Below, one piece after another: positions 46,661 through 58,938 of a DNA stretch of 64,000 bases. Source of the DNA: Beverwykella pulmonaria (lineage: Eukaryota > Ascomycota > Dothideomycetes > Pleosporales > Melanommataceae); contig BCHH01000020.1 in assembly GCA_001599595.1 (NCBI GenBank), positions 406,464 through 470,463 on the forward strand, given 5' to 3'. The stretch's first letter is position 1. Each line of letters begins with the position of its first letter. The translations under genes were made by a program, and so were the position numbers. The notes beneath the pieces are model-generated. The model was given only the letters and a program-made list of their open reading frames with translations, did no database searches and was not told the origin of the DNA.

Positions 46661-48482
46661 CGTTGCTGAAGGAGGATCCTTAAACTCAATATGTTCTCCG
46701 GAAGCCGTGGCACCCTGGACACAACCTGTTAGGGATGGAAGCTGTTGATAATTCTTTCGACATAAAATCTTCCAAAGATTCACGGAGAGAACTGGTGGTG
46801 AGCATTATTGCGGGAGCTACGAGCCGAGGGGTATCTGCTTCCTCTCAGGAGAAAGACAAAAAGTAGAGGTGCGACCGGTGGCGGAATGAAGATGCTACCA
46901 ACAGGTCAGAGATGAATGTTGCTCATAAATCTTCCGACCCGACACACTCAAAACACTCACCAAATACCTCACTCGTCGAGAGCCATCACTTTCTTAGGCA
47001 CGGATCTGGTCCCTTGATGCTGAAGAGATGGACGATGATTCCGAAGAAGAATATGTTGGTGATGAGGTTCGAGGGCAGGATGAAATGATGATGAAACCCG
47101 AAAGGTGGGGAAATCAAGTCGAGTCATGGTCGCGAACCACAATCTCCCTCGGTCCAGCTCATAGACGCCTTCTCATCTCCAGGCCTGGATACTCCCATAC
47201 CCATTATCTGTCTCAAGAGTCAAGACCTCCCAAAGGCCGATAAAGCTTCCATGCGACTTTGGACGAGGTTTGCACGAGAGAGGTGGAGAAGGTGGCTCTG
47301 AATAACCTCTGGACCAGCCACCTGTGCCTAAGAGGCTACTATTGCTTTGCACATCGACAGCAAGCTTCGATACTAATACGGAGTGGAGTAGGTGCCCGCA
47401 AATCCAGTTCTCTCGACATGGCTTTTCCTTCTCACGCAGCGTGTTCGGCGATAAGCTGTCGAATTGATCTCCCCTCGACGTTGTCGGATCGCAGGTATGA
47501 ACGAGAAATATGCGCTGGAAGGTATTCTTCTAGAGAGAGTAGTAACGTGTAGAGGTGATGATCCGAATACTATCTCCAGGTTTCCTCCGTTGCCCTCGTT
47601 TCCAAGTCGACCGACGTTGTGAGTGTTGAGCGGGCCTCAACATCACATGATTTCCGGGAAAAGTACCAGTCCAAGTTGTCCATATCTTCGAATCAGTCGA
47701 AAGTCTTGATGAGATATCCTCCTGCGCACATGGAGGGCACGCATGTATAAGAATAAAATAGCTCTCTTCCATTCTACCCCGGTCGTTTGGCAAACCTCGT
47801 ATAGCGATCTCGATTCTTCCACCAACAGCGACTCCGCAATCTGCTGCTCACACTCTAGGCGCACCACACGACCACGATAAAGGGTTAACGCTGCAACAGA
47901 AAATCTCCGAGAGGACTAAGGAGGTTTGATCTGCAATCTGTCCTCGCAGTTTGGTGGAGAATTACTATTTTTGCCTGTGGGCTGAGATCCAAGTACATGT
48001 GTAAGGATGATCCCAATCAATGACCACCCATCTCCTGCAGGCGCGGGAGCTCAGCCTCAGACACCTCTTGGGCCGAGGTAGCTGCAAGAAAGCCGCAGGG
48101 CGTATCCCTGGTCTTTTAGAAGTCTAAATGAACAACTGCAAAGGGTGATACAATCACATGTTAAAAGTTTAGAGTCTGCTCAAGACTTCAATCTCACTCT
48201 CTTACAGGCAGACTCCTCACTACATTCTCGACCGCTGCTTTCGGTGCACAGCGGTCTTAGTCACCTTGTCCGGCTGTTGAGGACATTTCAGATTTCGTCC
48301 ACTTCCTTTTGCTCGACATGCTTTCCTCCATCTCAGTGATACTATCTTGCACATAAATTTACGACACTTGCTGGGCATAGTTTAAAAAGATATCTAGTCC
48401 GAAATGAATCAGATATGCTGATCAAATGGTGAGGGCAATTGCATGTATCGATTGCAAACGATGGGATTAACTACTTCCAGAC

Positions 48483-51400
48483 CTAAAACCCACTAACCCT
48501 CATCTTCCCTTTTTTCTTCTTCCCCGGCCAACCTCCATACCGTCCAGACTCGACCTGACTCTGCACCACAAACGGTAAGCCCTGATCCTGACTCTGACTC
48601 TGCATCTGCGTTTGACTACTCATTCCCAACCCCATTCCACCGAACAGAGGACCTGGCGAACTTCTCAAAAACTGGGGTTGACTCTCCGCCTTCCCTCTTA
48701 TTAACTCCGCCTCCCTTTTCTGTCTCTTTGCCATTCTCTCAGCTTTCCGCTTGAGCTTGTCTCGCTGCGCCGCATCCCCTTCCTCGTCAATGTGTAGTTG
48801 TTGATCTAGGGCGCCCGTTGTGGTGTCCCAGTCGTATGTCTTGGGATCAGTGCCGGTTTGCCAGTGCATTAGGATGTGGTTGATGCCTTGAGGGAGTTCT
48901 GTTGGAGGATTTCGGATCTGGAGGTGTTGGCTTAGACGTGTGATTGGATTCGGAATAGGCGCGAAGAAAGTTGCCGGGGAAGTTGTAATGGAGAGCGTTG
49001 GCTCTTTACATGGGAGGGCAGTTTGAGAGTAAGACTCTAATGGGAAACCGGACTGAGAAGTTCCCAACGGGGAAGAAGGCTGAGAGAACACTCCTGATGA
49101 AAACGTGGGCTGCGAGCTAGGAAGCGATAATTGTGATGACGCAAGTCTCACGTCGTCTGATCCGTGCTGTCCTTTGCGAGATGGCAGAATGGGAAGTGAG
49201 ATGGCGTTGTCTTGACTTGGGCCTGCGTCTCTCCTAGCTGGTAGGTCGGTTGACTCAATAGGCTCAGAGCGACGGATGCGAGTGCTTGCCAACATAACTT
49301 CGGCTGCTATTCGGCGGGCGAGCTGTTCTTTAGAATGGCGAACGCGGGCAGGGATGCTTGCGGGCAATGGATCGATCCAGTTCTCAAGGATAGTGTCGTA
49401 CAGAGATGAGATTGTCATCTCATGCTCGTTGCAGTACTGCAAATGAAGAGCTTGTACAGATGCTATTCGTCGTAGCTCTAGAGCGTTCTTATGCTCTCCA
49501 ATAGGAAAAAGTTCATCCAATTTAGACGAAGCTTCATCAATTTCCGATACCGTAATCTTGGAACCCGCAGATTCTAGTCTAGTTGTGTTAGACCCGGCTG
49601 ATACTATAGTATCGAAAAGTTTCACTTACAAAGTTTCCCGGGGCACCTCCTCCAGGTTCGCATCCTCAACCAAAAGATTCCTCACCTTTTCGATGATGGC
49701 GGATATGTCCTCAGGCCCTTTTGCCACCGTATTACCGTTGGCTGATGTGGCTTCTTTGAGAATGAGGACATCATAAAGAAAGCGGAAGTCCACTGTTCTT
49801 AGCTTAGGAAAACCGCCTACCTTTTGAAACGAAGTTGATGTTTGACACTTGGGTACCTTTGGTATTCGGTACGGCCTAATCACTTCAACACCGTCCGGTA
49901 CAAGGAAGTCGTCATCGTCCATCTCTGTTAGAAGCTCGGACAACACGGTACGACGAGGGTGCACTATCGTAGCCCATGAAAAAAGCTCTATTTCAAGCTT
50001 GGCCCGTTCTGTCATTTCTACGGCAGGTTCGTGCGAGTACAATATGGCCTGATGGACGCTTCTATCCGATAGCATTGCAGACAGTCGATAGAAATGAACA
50101 CCATGGTTGAAGTATTCGTGACCAGGCCCAGCCTCATATCGGCGATAGTCCTGTTCGCCATATTGGAGCTGCACTATATGGAGATCTGTGATGTGCCGGG
50201 CTCGTTCTGTTGATTCTAGCAGACCAATGTCAAGGTTCAATAGAGCGGGATCTGAGCTTGAGAAAAAAGGAGAAGAATCTGAGTCGCCATTTTGGAATCC
50301 GAATATCATGGTAAGGGTATTGAGATGAGAATGCACAAGGACCATGGAGTCTATGAACGCGTCAGTACACTAACATGAGATTGGCCATAAGAAATTTACC
50401 ATCGTCTGACGTCCTGGGTATGGAAAGCTGCAGAGTTATATCCTCTAATCCCCGGAAATGTGTCCACGCTGTCAATACGGAAGCTCCTGTATTGCCACTA
50501 TCATCTTCAGGTACATCGTTTAGGCAAGTCACTGCCAGCAGAAACAGGCGGGAGGACGTGAGAACAAAGAATTGGTGTTTATTCTTCGGATGGGGTTTCA
50601 CGTCCAAGTTCCAGTCAGCGGAGCGCTTGGGTATGAGCTCCGAGCATTTGAGGGACGTGAAGAGTTTCGCCCTGATGTCGAACACCCCTATTGCTCTTCG
50701 ATTGCACACCAAAATGGTGTTTACATCCCCAACCCATAGTATCCGTGCCCAGCCATCGTCTTGAGCGAGAGATTTCCTATCTTCAATCTCCTCCAATTGA
50801 CCTGGATCTTTCGGTGTGACACTTCCTTGGGCTGCACAGGATACTGCATAGCTCTTGCCCTCTCTTTTTCCACCTTCGATATCCCAAATACTCCAGATAC
50901 CCTTTTGGTCTACGATACCGACCTGGCGCTGATAGTCAGGGTTGAAGGCAACGTCGGCGTGTGGAGTGCCTCCAGTCTTCTCCATCGGTATATTGAGGAT
51001 CGGTTGTGCGTCGACCTTCGAATACGGCAGCTCGTAATACTGGGAGCGCTTAGGCGCGGTGCGATGCGCCCGGTAGATCGGGCGGAAAAGGGCGGTCCGG
51101 GTTAAGAATCGTACAGCGAGGAACGTAGAACGATCTTCGCTTTGCGCCCAGCAGACCTGCTGTATAGGTGAAGCATCTTCCACCCAGTATCCACTCTCTT
51201 CTTCTACCATTGAGGGTCCTTCTATCCAAATGCTCTTGTCGGCCCCCCAGCCATGTTTCTCTTTCGTGAGCGGCACCAAGCGAAGCATGTTCCCGCACTC
51301 TCCTGCCGGCAGCGCAGCGACGCGTCTTGGGTGATCATAATGACCTTGGAAGGTAAACGAGCCGAAAGAGAGGAGAGATCCAATTGCGGGATCGTAGGCG

Positions 51401-51714
51401 CTGGCGATGGATGTGACGGCGGCTGACCCGATCGCAAGTTCGGGGAGAAGTTCGAGGGAGGATACCAGTTCTGGGTTGCTCCGGCCGAGAGCTCTTGCTG
51501 CTTTTCGAGCGCTGCGAATGCTTTGGGCGTGTGCAGGCATCGTTGTCTTGTCGTACCGAGTTGCGGGAGCGAGGACCGTCGTCCAGGAGCCTAATTGGAT
51601 TAATTCATTCCTCTGGCCTATTTTCCTGCCAAAGTTCCATGCGCGATTTTCTAGATCAAATACTGCCTGTCCAAGATGTCCATAATTCAGATCATTGGGC
51701 GAAGGTTTAGCCAT
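48483..51714 (-). CDS. RRN6: RNA polymerase I-specific initiation factor RRN6-like
   Basis: Three exons, 51714..50400, 50350..49630 and 49578..48483, with introns of 49 and 51 nt, encode 1043 residues in continuous phase. The N-terminus has the family-typical LNYGHLGQAVFDLENRAWNF. Next comes a long region that reads like a beta-propeller (HADVAFNPDYQRQVGIVDQKG then WSIWDIEGG, ARILWVGDVNTILVCNRRAIGVFDIR). The extreme C-terminus, VVQSQVESGRYGG then KKKKGKMRVSGF, is the conserved basic tail of fungal RRN6 proteins. RRN6 is a subunit of the core factor that places Pol I at the rDNA promoter in the nucleolus. A tandem ACTAGACTAG at the second acceptor allows only the first AG to keep frame. It is divergent from SPC25, 378 bp apart. 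Confidence 0.87.
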
Positions 51715-52092
51715 TTGGACCTAACGGGGTTATTCGTTCGTGATTAATATTGTGGAAAAGAAGCATAGTTGAGCTAGATGTCGATTATGTATCGCAATCA
51801 ATTTAATGGAGTCGAGGTGGCGTTGATGGGGAGAGCAAGACGCGGTGAAGTGAAGGCTCAAGTTGGGCTGTGAAAGATTTCCTCGGTCTGGTTTTGCGGC
51901 TAGCTCAGAAACGCCCGCTCACGTGCAGCCCTGCGGCTCTTCATTTCTCCGCGCCTCTGTTATGATCGGTTGCTACAACAATCCCCGCCCTATCAACCAC
52001 CCACCACGTCACGCACACAAGGCACTCGAATACCGCTACAATCAACTCTCTACCTGCTTATTAAAGCTGCGCAAATCCCAAACCTACCCACC

Positions 52093-52925
52093 ATGACCAC
52101 ATTCGAGCTCTCCCACTCTACCACCTCCAATATGCTGCGTGCCTCCTCTCATGATGTGTCCTCCATGGCGGACCAACTGCCCTCAATAAATTTCGGTTTC
52201 GACGACCTGCGCAGTCGCATGAACCAGTTCACCGCGCGCTTTGACGACTTCATCGAGAAGGGCCGGAAGCGTGTGCTCGAGGAGCGCAATTCTTTCCGGA
52301 TGAATGTTGCTGAGATTCAAGGTACGCAAAACCTGTTTCGCGCAAACGTCGATGCGACAGACCACTAACCTACAGAATAGAGGACCAGCGCATGAAGAAA
52401 CGCGACATCGAAATCCTCCAACTCAAACAAACCCAACACAGCCAAACCCTCTCCAAAGAGTCCGCCGAAACAAGCGAAATGCACGCCGCCATTGGCACCC
52501 TCACTACACAACGCGACGAGCGCCTCGCGCACCGCGACGCGCTCAAGTCCCAAATTACCGAAGTCCAGAAATCCATCTCCGCACGCCGTGAAGCGCAACT
52601 CAAACACCGGCGCTACCTCGACGGCCAGTCGCGATACAACGAGCCCGAGCTCGACTTCTGGGAGAGCTATTTAGGGCTGAGGATTGAAGGGTTGGGACAA
52701 GCCGACAGATTGAAGTTTGTGTATACGAATGTGTGTGAGCGCGAGTGGGATAGGGAGGCGTGGTTTGAGCTCGATACGAGCAGGCGCGAGTACAGGGTCT
52801 TGGAGCTTCGGCCAAAGGTCGAGAGGGAGAGTGTGGACGGGGTGTTGGAGAGGCTGAATGAGACGAGGGATTTAGCGGCGTTTCTGAAGGCCATGCGGGA
52901 GCTATTTGTCGAGGAGTTGAAATAA
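52093..52925 (+). CDS. SPC25: Kinetochore protein Spc25
   Basis: Exons 52093..52321 and 52381..52925, with a 59-nt intron, encode 257 residues. After a short N-terminus, residues about 45-165 are a heptad-rich coiled coil (FDDFIEKGRKRVLEERNSF onward, then KKRDIEILQLKQTQ). The C-terminal globular RWD-like domain shows ELDFWESYLGLRIEGLGQ, RLKFVYTNVCEREWDREAWF, LELRPKVERESV and FLKAMRELFVEELK. Spc25 pairs with Spc24 in the Ndc80 complex that ties kinetochores to microtubules. The acceptor at GAATAG rather than the nearby CTACAG is needed to hold frame. The 3' end converges on the DEAH helicase gene, with 176 bp between stops. Confidence 0.95.
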
Positions 52926-53101
52926 TGGGGTGGATGAGCATACATTGGGAGCTTGGGAGTTATTATGGGGTTGTATGAGTGATGGAGTATACCCGTTCGG
53001 CCATATTCTAGTGTACAATTGATACCAATGGATGCTTTCCTCGCGATCTATGCGTCAGTCTTGAAGATCCCACTTTTACGCCAAAAAACTCGCATTCCGG
53101 T

Positions 53102-55169
53102 TTACCGGTTCCTAATCTTGTAATACTCAGGTGCATACTCCGTTAACCAATCCATCTCAATTGTCGTCAAATCCCTGATGTAAATCTTCCCCTTCGTTTC
53201 CATAATCTCATGATAGATCACCCAGTCGGCTTTCCGATGAAAGAAGATCGAGCTCGGATGCGCCCACAACTGCGTTCCTGCCATCGACGTAAAACTCCCA
53301 TCGGGCTTCATCCGTGCCACATGCGCAAAGAACCCCGTCGTTAAGCATCTTCGAACGCGTTCTGCCATTTCCATTCCACCGACTCTTTTGACGTCTGAGG
53401 AAGAGAGGGTTGCGGTTTCTTCGATACCGAGCCGTGAGAGGTGGTTGCGGAGCTGTTTGCGGACGCTAACAGCTTTGACGAGAGATTTGAAGTTGAGGTA
53501 GTTGTTGCGACACCATTGGGCGTCCTTCTTGCCGTGCGAGATGAAGGACTCATACACGTTGTACAGTGTGATATGGTCTCCCTCTGCTACGGTGAATTTC
53601 CGCTTCGCTGCATTGAGAAGTTTCTGGTTTCCGTCGTGAGACACGAATGTGTTTCCTTGTAGTGTCATCATGGCTGCGATAGTCAGCATTTCTGACAAAC
53701 AACCGAAAGACGGCGCGTTCAGGAGCGCTTTGGCGAGCATAGGTTCCAGGGGCAGTTCAGCCATGCGCGTGCCGAGGGGCTTAGTGAGGCGACCCTTGGG
53801 ATTGATGGCGCCGAGGGAGTAGAGAATGTCCATGGCTCGGATGATGAGATTGGAAGGTGGGTTGGAAAGATAGTCGAAGCGGATAATATTCTGGATTCCC
53901 AAGTTCATGAGCTGGAGGATGACAGGAGCGAGATTGCTACGCTGGATCTCGGGGAAGGTGGCTTCCTCCATGGAGTTGAAGGCTTCTTCGGTGTACAGCC
54001 TGAAGCACTTCCCAGGTCGTGTGCGGCCAGCTCTTCCTGCGCGTTGCGTGGCCGATGCCTTGGACACGGGGACGACGTTGAGACGTTCGATTCCGACGAT
54101 GGGGTCGTAGGCACGGAGCTTGACGTAGCCGCAATCCACTACATACACAATTCCGTCAATTGTAACTGAAGCCTCCGCAATATTGGTCGAAACGATGCAT
54201 TTCCTGGTGTTCTCTCCTGCTGCTTGGAAGACGTACATCTGCTGGTCACTCGGTAGACCAGCGTATAGTGGGAGTGGTTGCAGCGCAGGATATCCAGGCT
54301 TGAGATCTGCGATACGGTCCGATATCATCTCGATTGCGTCATCGATCTCCTCGCGACCAGTGAGGAAAAGAAGGATGTCGCCTTTCCCTTCGCTCGTGTG
54401 GATTTCCATGACAGCATCTACAGCTCTTTCAACATAATTCGAGCACGCTTCGGCCAGATACTGAGTTTCAACCGGATGCACACGTCCCTCAATCCCAACA
54501 ATCCACCCATACTCCTCTCTCGACTTCCCGTTCACCACCTCCCCCGGATCCGGCGAGAAAAAATCTAAGAACTTGGCCGCGTCTAACGTCGCGCTCGACA
54601 CAACGACCCGCAGATCAGCCCGTTTCTTCAATATCTTTTTCAGGAGACTGAGAAGCACGTCGCTACTCAGCGATCTCTCATGCGCTTCATCAACCATGAT
54701 GACGGAATACCGCTTGAGCAGCGGATCCACAAGCATCTCGCGGAGCAGTAGGCCATCGGTAAGGAACTTGATCTGTGTTTTTGCAGATGTGACGTCTTCG
54801 AAACGGATTGAATAACCCACCTCCTGACCTAGCTGACAGGACATTTCTTCTGCAACTCGTGCGGCCACGCTTGTTGCGGCGATTCGGCGAGGCTGTTGGA
54901 TGTCAACATCCTCAGCTATGAATTTTGGAGTGAAGAAAACGTACCTGCGTCACGGCTATTTGTGTGCCAACTGCTGTCCATCCTGCTCGATAGAGCATCT
55001 GCGGAATCTGGGTGGTCTTGCCTGATCCGGTTTCTCCTACGACAATAGTGACAGGGTAGGTCTCGATTGTGTACAGGAGGGCATCTTTGAGCTGGGAGAT
55101 CGGTAGCAGAGCTGGAGGCTTGTACAGCTCCGCTATTAGAGGCAAGCCAAAATCATCCTCGTCTGCCAT
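53102..55169 (-). CDS. DHX35: DEAH-box RNA helicase, DHX35-like
   Basis: Exons 55169..54945 and 54892..53102, with a 52-nt intron, encode 671 residues; the splice restores VTQ-PRRIAATSVA. Motif I GETGSGKTT (about 45-53), motif II DEAH (143-146), motif III SAT (175-177), TNIAEASVTIDGIVYVVD and motif VI QRAGRAGRTRPG (about 358-369) are intact. The C-terminal half has the winged-helix/ratchet HA2 region and OB-fold block (NYLNFKSLVKAVSVRKQL, HPSSIFFHRKADWVIYHEI). The length with almost no N-terminal extension, and GWTA followed by VTQPRR, favour DHX35, a spliceosomal C-complex helicase, over PRP43/PRP22. It is divergent from the acetyltransferase gene. Confidence 0.94.
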
Positions 55170-55748
55170 GATTGTTGATGCTGGATGGCGACGAACGATG
55201 GGTCATTGGAGGGCGACGTCTGTCAAGTTTTGTAGAGTGATCTGCGCTAGCCTTATACGTCGTTAGCGTAAACCATCCAACAACAGCGAGAAACGTTGAA
55301 GGACGAAGAACGAACCAAAACGCCACAAGGAATATATATCTATGCAATTCTATTTATTCCAGAACAGCGCAGATCATTTCAGACACATCTTGACACCCCA
55401 ACTCGTTCTGGCTCCTACATTCCCTTGTAGGTTGATTCAACAACTTGGCCAAATCTCTCGCTGGAAGATGCGGTGCAGCAGTATTCGGCTGTGCGAATCG
55501 ATTTGACTCCATCTTGAAATAGAATTGGTAGGCAATGGCTGTATTCGACCAATAGATCCATGCATGACCGTCGGGATGGAAATCTACCCCACATATCCGA
55601 TCTGAGGAGACGTGGGGCCACTCCACTACCTCATCTCACCACTATCAATCCATCGACCTTCAACGTATCAACGTTCAACGAGCATCTGGCGTTATTTGAC
55701 TTTGATCTTAGAAGGAACTTGTAATGAAAAAAAAACGACCTTAGTACC

Positions 55749-56806
55749 ATGGATGCACACCCGTCCTCACACTCCTCACACCCATATCTCCGCCATGCCA
55801 CTCTCTCAGACCTCTCGGCCATCGCCCGCTGCTGGTACCACGCCTTCTACGACGACGAAGTCATCGGCGAGATTATGCATCCCCACAGAAATCAGTACCC
55901 TGAGGATGTGTACTGGTTTTTGTTGAGAGGAATTCGAGAACAGTTCTGGGATTGGAGACATCAGTTCATTGTGGCCACGGTACGAGATGAAGGCAAAGAG
56001 AGGGTGGTTGGGGCAGCAGATTGGAGGAGGATTGGGGATGGAGGGGTAAAGAGAGATTTGGCGTGGGCTGATCCGAGTAAGTAGTCTTTCTTCTGTGCAC
56101 ATGGCCGAGTCTTTGATTATGACTGATTGACCAATATATGCCCTCATTTCCCCTTGGTTTCCTTCCGTTCTCCCCTGAATTCACTAGCCTCTACTATTCC
56201 ATATTTCTTCTCTATTACTTCCTTCTGTCTCTCTCCCTACCTTGCCAAAATAATGCCTTTCACCTCCTTAATTACCCCTTTATTTTATTACCCTTCTCAA
56301 TCTTTTCGCCTTTAGCAATTACCTGATGATCCCCCAGAAACAAGTAGCTGGCAGTAGATTGGATGCATCTGCTAAAGTCACATAAAACTGATTGATATAT
56401 ACACATAGGAAATCTGATAAAACCCTCCGTATCACTGTACCACCAAGTCTCTCTCTCCATATTCCCCAACCGCGCAGCCGATCCTGCTCGCTCCTCCTTC
56501 CTGACTTCCGCTGTCGCCAGATCAGAGCACCACTGGACTGGCGAACATGCTGAATGTTGGGACTTGCACGTTTGCGGCGTGCATCCAGATTTTCAAGGAA
56601 AGGGGGTTGGGAGGATGTTAGTGGACTGGGGGATAGGAATGGCGGACTTCGAAGGTGTAAGTGCAAGCGTGCTTTGTGGAGAGAAGAACAGGGGTTTTTA
56701 TGCTAAGGGAGGGCTGTGTGAAGAGGTGGGGGGCAAGAGAAACGGGGAAGGAGAGGGAATTGTGCTGTTTCGTACAGCAGGCAGTGCAGGGGCTGGGAAA
56801 AGGTGA
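55749..56806 (+). CDS. GNAT-family N-acetyltransferase
   Basis: Exon 1 55749..56076 and exon 2 56409..56806 join in phase (DP-R-NLIKPSVSL) to give 241 residues. The N-terminal part reads LRHATLSDLSAIARCWYHAF and FWDWRHQFIVATVRDEG then VVGAADWRRIG (beta strands before the acetyl-CoA site). Exon 2 carries WDLHVCGVHPDFQGKGVGRMLVDWGI, with the QGKGVG pyrophosphate loop, then ASVLCGEKNRGFYAKGGL. The 332-nt intron is long for this genome window and pyrimidine-rich, so an extra small exon or unusual splicing is possible. The acetyl acceptor is unknown; similar fungal genes are annotated only as acetyltransferases. Confidence 0.85.
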
Positions 56807-57828
56807 TATATTCGCCTTGTAATGTCTCCTTTCTTTGTTTGCGTGCATTTTCTAGGTTCGTTATTCGCACATTCTTTCTTCATCCTATTTCCCACCAGTC
56901 GTTCCTGGACCGTCAACCGTCTCCGTTCTATATCACGATAGCCTAACACTAGATATATTGCAATTAAAACGCCCACTAGTTCTTAAATCACGAGCAGCTT
57001 CTGCCTTTAGTTGTTCTTGTTCAAGCTGCTAGTTGCTCGAGCTGGATGCCAGGTCCATCTGCGAGTCTTCGATGATGACCTTTGAAGTCATCGATCGCGA
57101 GATCTAATAACATGTCAAAGAGTATGGCACTCTCAAATGGCTCGTTGATGTTGCCCCTAATGGGCAACTCCTTTTCTATTGGTTGGTGGGTGAATTTTAT
57201 CTTCATGGGACGATACTCAGCGAGGCGCAAAATCTCAAAAGGGAACAGGTATCGATAGCCAAATTTTCGAAGTCTTTTAAGATAGTAGTTTCATTAACTG
57301 TATTTCCGAGCGGAACTGGAAAATAACCCTTAAATAGCCCCAAGGGCGCAATATAATTTCATGTGCTAGTAGTGGGCAGTTTATGTCATGTTATTGGTAC
57401 CTTTGCACTTGAACATGCTGTAGCGGAGCCGGCTTCATTTTGAAAATGAGCAAAGATGGGCAGACTTAATCACCAAGGCACAGAAAAGATATCGAGCGAC
57501 AGAATCACAAGGCTTTCCGGAATGAACAAAGGGTTGGGAGCGAACTCCTTTCCAGGGATGTGAGACTGATGGGAATTTAGCAACACTACGAGGATGAGGA
57601 TGCATTGGAAAATAGCATGAAAGAGCACTTGGGCATATCAATACTTCTACGCTCATAGAAGAGGATCGAATTAGACTTCTTTTCTAGCATGCTATTATTT
57701 GAATGCGAAGACAATATGGCAGCTGCGCTACTTTGATGAAGCCAATTTATTCGTCTGCTATTAACTCTCACCATTGTCACAATCCCGTCTGCTTCTCTCT
57801 GTATCCTTGTACTTTGTAGTCTCCGCAA
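56807..57828. other. Intergenic region with one exon-like frame
   Basis: On the minus strand at 57285-57021 an open frame reads YLKRLRKFGYRYLFPFEIL then EYRPMKIKFTHQPIEKELP and AILFDMLLDLAIDDFKG, ending in TGA. It looks like protein but has no ATG of its own near the start and no recognised family. It may be a remnant exon. The rest is 3' flank. Confidence 0.25.
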
Positions 57829-58938
57829 TTATCTGAACCGATGTAAAGGACCCTCCGAAAACGCTCCAGGAATGCGATAGTCTCGAAGTTGAAGCTTGTG
57901 CGCAGCAATCTGCGACTTCATGTCTTCAATTCGCACTCGCATCTCCTGGTCCGAGCGTTCAAGGTCCTTCTTCGTCTCAACCACCTGCTTAATCTGCGTC
58001 GTTAATCGCTCACTTGTCTTCCTGAACTGGTCACAGCGTTGGCGTTGATCGCGTATTTCCGCTTCGTATGTGGCTATGAGTTGCTCGTGCTGCTGCTGAC
58101 TCGTCGAATCTATCTCCATGCGGTTCATCTGATCGTTCAGCGCGGACTCAGTCGCCTGTGCTCGTTTCTTCTCCTCTTCGATCTTAGTGATTGCGAGTTG
58201 TTCCATATCTCTGAGCCGTGATTCATAGTGATCTTTGGTGCTCTTCAAGTCGGCTTCCACCTCTTGTCGCAACTTCTGCTCCTCTGCAAGCTGTGAAAGC
58301 AATTGGTCTTCCTTATTCTTCAGCTCTAAATCGAAGTGCAGCTGTGCTTCTCGGATTGAAGACTGTAATTGGTCTTCTGGTCCGGTGGCCATAGAAGCCT
58401 TCTTCATCAACTGTTCGTCCTTCTCCGCAAGAGTGGCGGTCAATTGCTCAATTTGCTGGCGCATTTGAATCTTCTCTGCTTCCCTTTTTGCATTGACTTC
58501 TCTTGTTGAAACCGAAATTGTCTCCATTCCTCTGAGCGATTGTCTAGTCTTTTGTTCATTAATCTGGTTTGACAATTTCTCTGCTTTATTTCTCCATTCC
58601 CACATCTCCTTAGAAATGCTCCTCAATTCATCTTCCTTTTCCTGGACTTCATCATTGGCTGAGAGGAGGTCTTCCGCCATCATGTGTTTCATCTCAACAG
58701 CCTCGTCCCTCGCCTTTTTAGCCACCTCCAGTTCTCTCTTCAACCGGAAGATCTCATCCACATGCGTCTTCTTCTGGGGTATATTGGGCTTGGCTCTTTG
58801 CGAAGCGAATGGAGGCGAAATCTTTTGTGGAGAAGCTGTCTGCTCATTGAGGCCCGTGGTTTGGAGTGAGGTAGCGCCGGAGGTGAAATCGGGCTCTGGG
58901 ATTGAGCCGAAAGAGGGGCAACCGCTTTTTGCGAACAT
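57829..58938 (-). CDS. Coiled-coil protein of unknown function
   Basis: An uninterrupted frame of 369 residues from the first ATG (MFAKSGCPSFGSIPEPDF). After a Ser/Pro-rich N-terminus of about 65 residues, residues 75-350 are almost continuous heptad-like, charged helix (KTHVDEIFRLKRELEVAKK, LRSISKEMWEWRNKAEKLSN, QMRQQIEQLTATLAEKDEQL, YESRLRDMEQLAITKIEEE). A short tail YRIPGAFSEGPLHRFR follows. No motor, membrane or enzymatic motif is present. Spindle-pole, septum or trafficking scaffolds share this architecture, but nothing picks one. The 5' end is 566 bp from the divergent AAA ATPase gene, so they may share regulatory DNA. Confidence 0.75.
   Translation of the reverse strand: MFAKSGCPSFGSIPEPDFTSGATSLQTTGLNEQTASPQKISPPFASQRAKPNIPQKKTHVDEIFRLKRELEVAKKARDEAVEMKHMMAEDLLSANDEVQEKEDELRSISKEMWEWRNKAEKLSNQINEQKTRQSLRGMETISVSTREVNAKREAEKIQMRQQIEQLTATLAEKDEQLMKKASMATGPEDQLQSSIREAQLHFDLELKNKEDQLLSQLAEEQKLRQEVEADLKSTKDHYESRLRDMEQLAITKIEEEKKRAQATESALNDQMNRMEIDSTSQQQHEQLIATYEAEIRDQRQRCDQFRKTSERLTTQIKQVVETKKDLERSDQEMRVRIEDMKSQIAAHKLQLRDYRIPGAFSEGPLHRFR

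Larger units (their letters stand above)
37691..48482. other. Gene-poor stretch of about 10.8 kb
   Basis: No gene I can support. Noted items: an imperfect direct repeat at 38791-38824 and 38877-38909 (ATATCAAACCCAATTT-like), a 14-bp palindrome at 38997-39010, a run of 17 G at 40591-40607, and an exon-like frame on the minus strand at 46351-46660. ATG-initiated frames such as 43303-42752 (minus, 183 codons) and 45847-46272 (plus) have no family signal. Base composition is not obviously AT-rich. Confidence 0.5.
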
